From: JACDBD01 sp050743385
GTDB lineage: Bacteria > Actinomycetota > Acidimicrobiia > IMCC26256 > JACDBD01
Direction of reading: 5' to 3'
Length of the DNA: 5,895 nucleotides
Assembly (NCBI GenBank): GCA_050743385.1
Contig: JBOGFJ010000063.1
Coordinates: forward strand, 1 to 5,895
Part shown: in pieces, positions 1-5,895 of the stretch
Layout: each line of letters opens with the position of its first letter
How positions within the stretch are numbered: the stretch's first letter is position 1
Notes under the pieces: generated by a model
Database searches by the model: none
What the model was told of the DNA's origin: nothing
The model's input: only the letters and a program-made list of their open reading frames with translations
Position numbers and translations under genes: made by a program

Positions 1-1924
<1,924 letters not shown>

Positions 1925-1930
1925 GGCGTC

Positions 1931-1936
1931 ATTCTA
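1931..1936 (-). promoter_or_regulatory. Predicted -10 box of the uvrA promoter (TAGAAT), leaderless start
   Basis: Read on the minus strand the hexamer is TAGAAT, one base off TATAAT, followed by six bases (GACGCC) and then the uvrA GTG. A transcript starting the usual 6-8 bases after the -10 box would begin at or next to the start codon, which fits the absence of a Shine-Dalgarno. The -35 region at 17-base spacing (1954-1959, GTTCGT) matches TTGACA poorly and overlaps the SOS box. The placement is an inference from sequence only. Confidence 0.6.
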
Positions 1937-1954
1937 CCGGGGTCGGGCCCCGAA

Positions 1955-1968
1955 CGAACGGATGTTCG
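1955..1968. promoter_or_regulatory. LexA-binding SOS box upstream of uvrA
   Basis: CGAACGGATGTTCG is a perfect inverted repeat, CGAAC-N4-GTTCG. It matches the Gram-positive/actinobacterial LexA operator core GAAC-N4-GTTC and fits the B. subtilis form CGAACRNRYGTTCG at every position. It is centred about 37 bases upstream of the predicted uvrA transcription start and overlaps the expected -35 hexamer, so bound LexA would block RNA polymerase. An extra half site (GAAC, 1952-1955) directly adjoins it. uvrA is a known SOS gene in E. coli and B. subtilis. Repression here is inferred, but sequence and position agree. Confidence 0.8.
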
Positions 1969-1984
1969 GCCCCCTCCCCGGTGC

Positions 1985-2344
1985 CTATGGCCGCCGCCGG
2001 AGCTCGTCGCGGATCTCGGTGAGGAGCCGGACCTCCGCCGTCGGCTCCGGTTCCGCCGTCTTGAAGAACCGCTCTACCGCCCGGACCACGAAGAACAGCG
2101 CCGTGCCGATGATCAGGAAGTTCACGACCGCCGTGAGGAAGCGCCCGTAGAAGACGACGCCGTCGCCGATGTCGAAGGTGAGGTCGTTGAAGTTCGGCTT
2201 TCCGAAGATCGCGCCGATGATGGCCATGATCACGTCGTCTACCAGCGAGGCGATCACGAGGCCGAACGCGATGCCGAGGATGACGGCCACCGCCAGGTCG
2301 ACCACGTTGCCGCGCAGCAGGAACTTTTTCAGGTCTTGGAGCAT
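1985..2344 (-). CDS. mscL: Large-conductance mechanosensitive channel MscL
   Basis: MscL forms a homopentameric inner-membrane pore that opens under membrane tension and releases solutes on osmotic downshock. The 119 residues start MLQDLKKFLLRGNVVDLAVA, with the family's N-terminal amphipathic helix and RGN motif (R11-N13). TM1 spans about 14-47, a short outer loop with GKPNFNDL about 48-66, and TM2 about 67-90. The cytoplasmic helix VRLLTEIRDELRR (105-117) resembles the LLTEIRDLL bundle of mycobacterial MscL. The residue after IM at the end of TM1 is Ala41, where E. coli has Pro. ATG at 2344 was chosen because it matches the family N-terminus and has GGAGG 5 bases upstream. An in-frame GTG at 2371 would add nine residues but has no ribosome binding site. 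The gene lies 39 bases after uvrB and probably shares its transcript. Confidence 0.96.
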   Translation of the reverse strand: MLQDLKKFLLRGNVVDLAVAVILGIAFGLVIASLVDDVIMAIIGAIFGKPNFNDLTFDIGDGVVFYGRFLTAVVNFLIIGTALFFVVRAVERFFKTAEPEPTAEVRLLTEIRDELRRRP

Positions 2345-2349
2345 CGGTG

Positions 2350-2354
2350 CCTCC
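2350..2354 (-). promoter_or_regulatory. Ribosome binding site of mscL (GGAGG)
   Basis: GGAGG lies five bases before the ATG at 2344 on the minus strand. It decides between this ATG and the upstream in-frame GTG at 2371, which has no such signal. It also shows that mscL is translated from within a longer message rather than from a leaderless one. Confidence 0.8.
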
Positions 2355-2383
2355 AGGGTCGGGGTTTCCACCGGGAGGCTAAA

Positions 2384-4411
2384 TCAACTCACTTCGCGCA
2401 GCTCCCGCTTGAGGTCGTTGATCTCGTCACGCAGGCGGGCGGCCTGCTCGAAGCGCAGCTCCTTGGCCGCCTCGTGCATCTCCTCCTGGAGGCTCTGGAT
2501 GAGGCGGCCGAGCTCGTCGCGGGGCAGCTCGGAGAAGTCGGAGACCTGGCGCCGCCCTCTCCCCCGGCCGCGGCGGCCGCCACCGCCGCCCACCGTGACC
2601 TCCTCGCCTTCGCGGGCCCGCACCATCTCGAGGATGTCGGTGACCTTCTTGCGGATCGTCTGGGGGTCGATGCCGTGCTCGGCATTGTGCTCGAGCTGCT
2701 TCTTGCGCCGTCGGGAAACCTCGGAGATGGCACGCCGCATCGAGTCGGTGACGTGATCGGCGTACATGATCACGGAGCCGTCGACGTTACGGGCCGCCCG
2801 ACCCATCATCTGGATCAGCGACGTCTCGGAACGGAGGAACCCCTCCTTGTCGGCGTCGAGGATCGCGACCAGCGACACCTCGGGCAGGTCGAGCCCCTCG
2901 CGGAGCAGGTTGATGCCGACGAGCACGTCGAACTCGCCCAGGCGCAGGTCGCGGAGGATCGCGACCCGCTCGAGCGTGTCGACCTCGCTGTGCAGATAGC
3001 GCACGCGCATCCCGAGCTCGATCAGGTAGTCGGTGAGGTCCTCCGACATCTTCTTGGTGAGTGTCGTGACGAGGACGCGCTGATCGCGTTCCGTGCACCC
3101 GCTGATCTCGGCTACGAGATCGTCGATCTGGCCCTTGGTGGGCCGGACGACGACCTCCGGGTCGACCAGGCCCGTCGGGCGCACGATCTGCTCGACGACC
3201 TGGTTCGACACCTCGAGCTCGTAGGGACTCGGTGTGGCCGACAGGAACACCAGCTGGTTGACCTTCTCGATGAACTCCTCGAAGCGCAGCGGCCGGTTGT
3301 CCATCGCCGAGGGGAGGCGGAAGCCGTGCTCGACGAGCGTCTCCTTGCGCGATCGGTCGCCCTCGAACTGACCGTGTAGCTGCGGCACTGTCACGTGCGA
3401 CTCGTCGAGGACGCACAGGAAGTCGTCGGGGAAGTAGTCGAGGAGCGTGTAGGGCATCTGGCCGGGGGCGCGTCCGTCGAGGTGGCGGGAGTAGTTCTCG
3501 ATGCCGGAGCACACGCCGACCTCGCGCAGCATCTCGAGGTCGTAGCTGGTGCGCATGCGGAGCCGCTGTGCCTCCAGCAGCTTGCCGTGCTGCTCGAACC
3601 ATGCCAGCCGGTCTTTCAGTTCCAGCTCGATGTGGGCGATCGCCCGGTGCATCGTCTCCTCGGTCGTCACGTAGTGCGACGCCGGGAACAGCACGAGCCG
3701 CTCGAGATCCTCGACCACCTCGCCCGTCATCGCGTCGACAGAGGCGATCCGCTCGACCTCGTCGCCGAAGAGCTGGATGCGCACCGCCCGCTCCTCGTAG
3801 GCGGGGAACACCTCGATGGTGTCGCCGCGCACGCGGAACTTGTTGCGCGCGAAGTCGAAGTCGTTGCGCTCGTACTGGAGGTCGACGAGTCGCCGAAGGA
3901 TGCTGCGCTGGTCGCGCTCCTCCCCCGTGTCGAGGATCAGGCCCTGGCGGGCGTACTCCTCGGGCCCGCCGAGACCGTAGATGGCCGAGACGGAAGCCAC
4001 GATGACGACGTCGCGCCGCGACATGAGCGCGCTGGTGGCCGAGTGGCGGAGCCGGTCGATCTCGTCGTTGATCGACGAGTCTTTCTCGATGTAGGTGTCG
4101 GTCGTGGGGAGATACGCCTCGGGTTGGTAGTAGTCGTAGTAGGAGACGAAATACTCGACCCGGTTCTTCGGGAAGAAGTCGCGCAACTCGCTGGCGAGCT
4201 GGGCGGCGAGGCTCTTGTTGGGGGCGAGCAGCAGGGTGGGCCGTTGCGCCTCGGCGATCACCCCCGCGATCGTGAACGACTTCCCCGAACCGGTGATGCC
4301 GAGGAGCGTCTGGAACCGGTCACCCCGCTGTACGCCGCGCGCGAGCGCCTCGATGGCTTCCGGCTGGTCGCCGGCGGGCTGGAGCTCCGTGACGAGCTCG
4401 AGGGGGGGCAT
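2384..4411 (-). CDS. uvrB: UvrABC excinuclease subunit B (UvrB)
   Basis: UvrB is the superfamily 2 helicase-like ATPase that UvrA loads on damaged DNA. It verifies the lesion and recruits UvrC for the cuts. The predicted protein has 675 residues (E. coli 673). Seen in order are the ELQPAGDQPEAI N-terminus (9-20), Walker A GITGSGKS (38-45, K44) and the aromatic beta-hairpin SYYDYYQPEAY (90-100) that clamps DNA. Further on come the DESH box (D336-E337), LREGLDLPEV with DADKEGFLRS, and motif VI QMMGRAARN (from Q534). A UVR domain at about 634-669 binds UvrC. A glycine/arginine linker GGGGGRRGRGRGRR (608-621) separates the helicase core from the UVR domain. ATG at 4411 fits the family N-terminus and sits 7 bases after a -10 box. 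An in-frame GTG at 4495 would add 28 unmatched residues encoded partly within the palindrome and was rejected. Unlike for uvrA, no SOS box is seen upstream. Confidence 0.98.
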   Translation of the reverse strand: MPPLELVTELQPAGDQPEAIEALARGVQRGDRFQTLLGITGSGKSFTIAGVIAEAQRPTLLLAPNKSLAAQLASELRDFFPKNRVEYFVSYYDYYQPEAYLPTTDTYIEKDSSINDEIDRLRHSATSALMSRRDVVIVASVSAIYGLGGPEEYARQGLILDTGEERDQRSILRRLVDLQYERNDFDFARNKFRVRGDTIEVFPAYEERAVRIQLFGDEVERIASVDAMTGEVVEDLERLVLFPASHYVTTEETMHRAIAHIELELKDRLAWFEQHGKLLEAQRLRMRTSYDLEMLREVGVCSGIENYSRHLDGRAPGQMPYTLLDYFPDDFLCVLDESHVTVPQLHGQFEGDRSRKETLVEHGFRLPSAMDNRPLRFEEFIEKVNQLVFLSATPSPYELEVSNQVVEQIVRPTGLVDPEVVVRPTKGQIDDLVAEISGCTERDQRVLVTTLTKKMSEDLTDYLIELGMRVRYLHSEVDTLERVAILRDLRLGEFDVLVGINLLREGLDLPEVSLVAILDADKEGFLRSETSLIQMMGRAARNVDGSVIMYADHVTDSMRRAISEVSRRRKKQLEHNAEHGIDPQTIRKKVTDILEMVRAREGEEVTVGGGGGRRGRGRGRRQVSDFSELPRDELGRLIQSLQEEMHEAAKELRFEQAARLRDEINDLKRELREVS

Positions 4412-4418
4412 GACCTCG

Positions 4419-4424
4419 ATCGTA
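4419..4424 (-). promoter_or_regulatory. Predicted -10 box of the uvrB promoter (TACGAT), leaderless start
   Basis: On the minus strand TACGAT is followed by seven bases (CGAGGTC) and then the uvrB ATG at 4411, so transcription would start at or beside the start codon. GAGG within those seven bases is only three bases from the ATG, too close for a good Shine-Dalgarno. No convincing -35 hexamer is seen 16-18 bases upstream, which is common in actinobacterial promoters. The call rests on the hexamer and its spacing, repeated in the same way at uvrA. Confidence 0.55.
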
Positions 4425-4462
4425 CCGGCGGGCTGTGACCGTGATTCGCTGCTCGGCCTCCC

Positions 4463-4511
4463 GTTTTGGTGTGCGGAGGTGACCGAATCGGTCACCTCCG
4501 CACACCGAAAC
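4463..4511. terminator. Long palindrome between coaE and uvrB, probable coaE terminator
   Basis: Arms of 19 bases (4468-4486 and 4488-4506) are exact inverse complements around a single central base, 4487. Beyond one mismatch (4467/4507) four more pairs extend the stem to 4463/4511. The RNA would fold into a very stable hairpin with a small loop at GAUUC. It begins 7 bases after the coaE stop and ends about 40 bases before the uvrB -10 box, the place expected for a terminator. Neither strand has a U-tract after the stem, so it would be of the U-less kind often proposed in Actinobacteria. A protein-binding site or a copy of a dispersed palindromic repeat is also possible. Confidence 0.6.
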
Positions 4512-4518
4512 CTGCGGG

Positions 4519-5130
4519 TTAGGCCTCCTTCTCGCGGTGGCGGCGCTCGAGGTCGGCCCAGAGGTCGTCGACCTGCCGCTCGAGCTCGGCGAGGTCGCCG
4601 GAGTTGTCGAGGACGTACGTCGCGATCTCCCGGCGTTCCTCGTCGGATACCTGGGCCGCCATCCGGCGCTCGGCGTCGGCTCGCGGTACGCCCCGCTCCT
4701 CCAAACGTGCGAGCCGGAGGTCGCGCGGGGCCTCGACCACGATGACCGCCTCGTACGGGCGTTCGCGCGCCTGCTGCGACTCGGCGAGCAGCGGCACGTC
4801 GAGCACGACGATCGCATCGGGCGGCGCGTCCAGCACCCGGCGGGTGAACTCCGTGTTGATCGCCGGGTGCGTGATGCCCTCGAGGTCTTTGCGCGACTGC
4901 TCGTCGGCGAAGGCGACCTTGGCGACGGCGGCCCGATCGAGACGACCGTCGGGGTCGATCACCTCCGGGCCGAACCGCTCGACCAGCGCCTCGAACGCCG
5001 GCCCCCCCGGCTCCACGACGGCGCGGGCGACCTCGTCGGCGTCGACGAGCACCGCGCCCTTGCGCATGAGCAGCTCCGCGACCGTCGACTTCCCGGCGCC
5101 GATCCCGCCGGTCAGCCCGACGAGCAGCAC
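4519..5130 (-). CDS. coaE: Dephospho-CoA kinase (CoaE)
   Basis: CoaE phosphorylates the ribose 3'-hydroxyl of dephospho-CoA with ATP, the last step of coenzyme A synthesis, in the cytoplasm. The 203-residue protein shows the P-loop GGIGAGKS (8-15) and VDADEVAR (29-36), whose acidic residues hold substrate and metal. It also has HPAI (88-91), DVPLLAE (111-117), the lid region with RLEERG (142-147) and the late DNSG motif (175-178). The length is that of a single-domain CoaE; the extra C-terminal domain known from mycobacterial CoaE is absent. The start is GTG at 5130, giving the family N-terminus MLLVGLTGG, with GAGG 8 bases upstream. The open frame continues 82 codons further up, but that part is Pro/Arg/Thr-rich shadow of the rpsA tail. 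Only 10 bases separate it from rpsA, so co-transcription and translational coupling are likely. Confidence 0.97.
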   Translation of the reverse strand: MLLVGLTGGIGAGKSTVAELLMRKGAVLVDADEVARAVVEPGGPAFEALVERFGPEVIDPDGRLDRAAVAKVAFADEQSRKDLEGITHPAINTEFTRRVLDAPPDAIVVLDVPLLAESQQARERPYEAVIVVEAPRDLRLARLEERGVPRADAERRMAAQVSDEERREIATYVLDNSGDLAELERQVDDLWADLERRHREKEA

Positions 5131-5138
5131 CGACTTCG

Positions 5139-5142
5139 CCTC
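5139..5142 (-). promoter_or_regulatory. Ribosome binding site of coaE overlapping the rpsA stop codon
   Basis: The minus strand reads TGAGG, in which TGA (5143-5141) ends rpsA and GAGG forms a Shine-Dalgarno 8 bases before the coaE GTG at 5130. This supports GTG 5130 as the start and suggests that ribosomes finishing rpsA help start coaE. Confidence 0.65.
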
Positions 5143-5895
5143 AAGCGTCGGGAACGTCGGGAGCTTCGGCGGGCTCGGCCGGGGTCTCGGGCTCCGGCTC
5201 GGGCGCGGCGTCGGCTGCGGGGGCGTCAGAAGGGGCCGCGTCAGCGACCGCGGCGGTGCCACCGGCGAGCTCCTCGTCGGTCGGCGCTGCGCTCGGGGTG
5301 CCGGCATCGGCACCCTCGCCCTCGGCGGTGTAGTCGGGCCCGATGTAGTTGCCCTCGTCGTCGTAGGCGTGGGCACCGAACTGGTCGCGGTACTCGGCTG
5401 CGACCTCGCCGCCCTCGGCCGCCTGCTTGATCGACAGCGAGATGCGGCGTCGATCGAGATCGATGTCGATGATCTTGACCCAGAGCTCCTCGCCGGGCGT
5501 GACGACCTGCTCGGGCGCCTCGACGTGGTGCGCAGCCATCTCGGAGATGTGCACGAGGCCCTCGATGCCGTCGCCGACCTGTACGAACGAACCGAACGGC
5601 ACCAGCTTCGTGACCCGGCCGTACACGAGCTCGCCGACCTCGTGCGAGGTGGCGAACTCCTGCCACGGGTCTTGCTGGGTGGCCTTGAGCGAGAGCGAGA
5701 TGCGCTCGCGGCTGAGGTCGACGTCGAGCACCTGAACCTCGACCTCGTCGCCCACCTGCACCACCGAGCTCGGGTGGTCGACGTGCTTCCAGCTGAGCTC
5801 GGAGACGTGGATGAGACCGTCCATGCCGCCGAGGTCGACGAAGGCGCCGAAATTCACGACCGACGAGACGACGCCCTTCCGGATCTCACCCGGCT
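5141..5895 (-). CDS. rpsA: 30S ribosomal protein S1, C-terminal part (start beyond right edge)
   Basis: S1 binds mRNA through repeated S1 (OB-fold) domains and helps it onto the 30S subunit. The visible 250 residues, counted from the first whole codon, hold two S1 domains. One at about 2-72 has NFGAFVDLGGMDGLIHVSEL; one at about 86-156 has PFGSFVQVGDGIEGLVHISE. By comparison with actinobacterial S1 proteins these are the third and fourth of four. YDDEGNYI at 177-184 closely resembles the YDEQGNYI of mycobacterial RpsA just after the last domain. The final 65 residues are a low-complexity Ala/Pro/Glu/Asp tail with repeated PEPE/AAP-like runs, presumably disordered; its sequence is unlike the mycobacterial tail. 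The N-terminal half lies off the window. The stop TGA overlaps the coaE ribosome binding site. Identity is certain; function of the tail is unknown. Confidence 0.96.
   Translation of the reverse strand, partial: PGEIRKGVVSSVVNFGAFVDLGGMDGLIHVSELSWKHVDHPSSVVQVGDEVEVQVLDVDLSRERISLSLKATQQDPWQEFATSHEVGELVYGRVTKLVPFGSFVQVGDGIEGLVHISEMAAHHVEAPEQVVTPGEELWVKIIDIDLDRRRISLSIKQAAEGGEVAAEYRDQFGAHAYDDEGNYIGPDYTAEGEGADAGTPSAAPTDEELAGGTAAVADAAPSDAPAADAAPEPEPETPAEPAEAPDVPDA

Noticed and set aside
1930..1932. ATG as the uvrA start
   Set aside because: It is out of frame with the UvrA reading frame (8 bases from the in-frame GTG at 1924) and overlaps the end of the -10 box.
1938..1952. Short inverted repeat CGGGG-N5-CCCCG as an mscL terminator
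   Set aside because: The stem is only 5 base pairs with no U-tract, sits in the spacer of the uvrA promoter, and such GC runs are expected by chance in this composition.
4412..4495. Longer uvrB form starting at GTG 4495 (28 more residues)
   Set aside because: The added part begins within the palindrome, matches no UvrB N-terminus, has no correctly spaced ribosome binding site and lies upstream of the likely promoter.
5131..5376. Extended coaE frame of 82 extra codons
   Set aside because: It overlaps the rpsA coding tail in another frame and reads as Pro/Arg/Thr-rich shadow. The GTG at 5130 gives the normal CoaE start with a ribosome binding site.

Overview
The window is a stretch of high-GC bacterial chromosome. 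Five housekeeping genes all read on the minus strand, so the order of transcription is from the right edge to the left: rpsA (3' part only) - coaE - uvrB - mscL - uvrA (5' two thirds only). The base composition, the GTG starts, the two promoters placed directly on start codons, the S1 tail motif YDDEGNYI and the rpsA-coaE-uvrB-uvrA order all fit Actinobacteria. A deep branch such as Acidimicrobiia is a plausible guess, but the window alone cannot prove it.

Region by region: 5895-5141 holds the last two S1 domains and the acidic Ala/Pro-rich tail of ribosomal protein S1. coaE (5130-4519), for the last step of coenzyme A synthesis, follows 10 bases later, with its Shine-Dalgarno sequence overlapping the rpsA stop codon, so these two are probably one transcript. 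A very long, nearly perfect palindrome (4511-4463) begins 7 bases after the coaE stop and probably ends that transcript. uvrB (4411-2384) then starts from its own promoter, whose -10 box lies 7 bases before the ATG, so its mRNA is predicted to be leaderless. mscL (2344-1985) follows uvrB by 39 bases and has a good ribosome binding site, so it probably rides on the uvrB transcript. A 60-base gap (1984-1925) holds a perfectly palindromic LexA-type SOS box and a -10 box set 6 bases before the GTG of uvrA. The coding part of uvrA runs off the left edge after 641 codons.

UvrA and UvrB are the damage-recognition half of nucleotide excision repair, and the window shows how they seem to be controlled: uvrA with a clear LexA operator, uvrB with none visible. 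MscL, a tension-gated channel, has no known link to repair and probably shares only the transcript. I found no mobile element, CRISPR array, RNA gene or unknown system. The interest lies in the regulatory sites between the genes. No gene-free stretch longer than about 110 bases exists.
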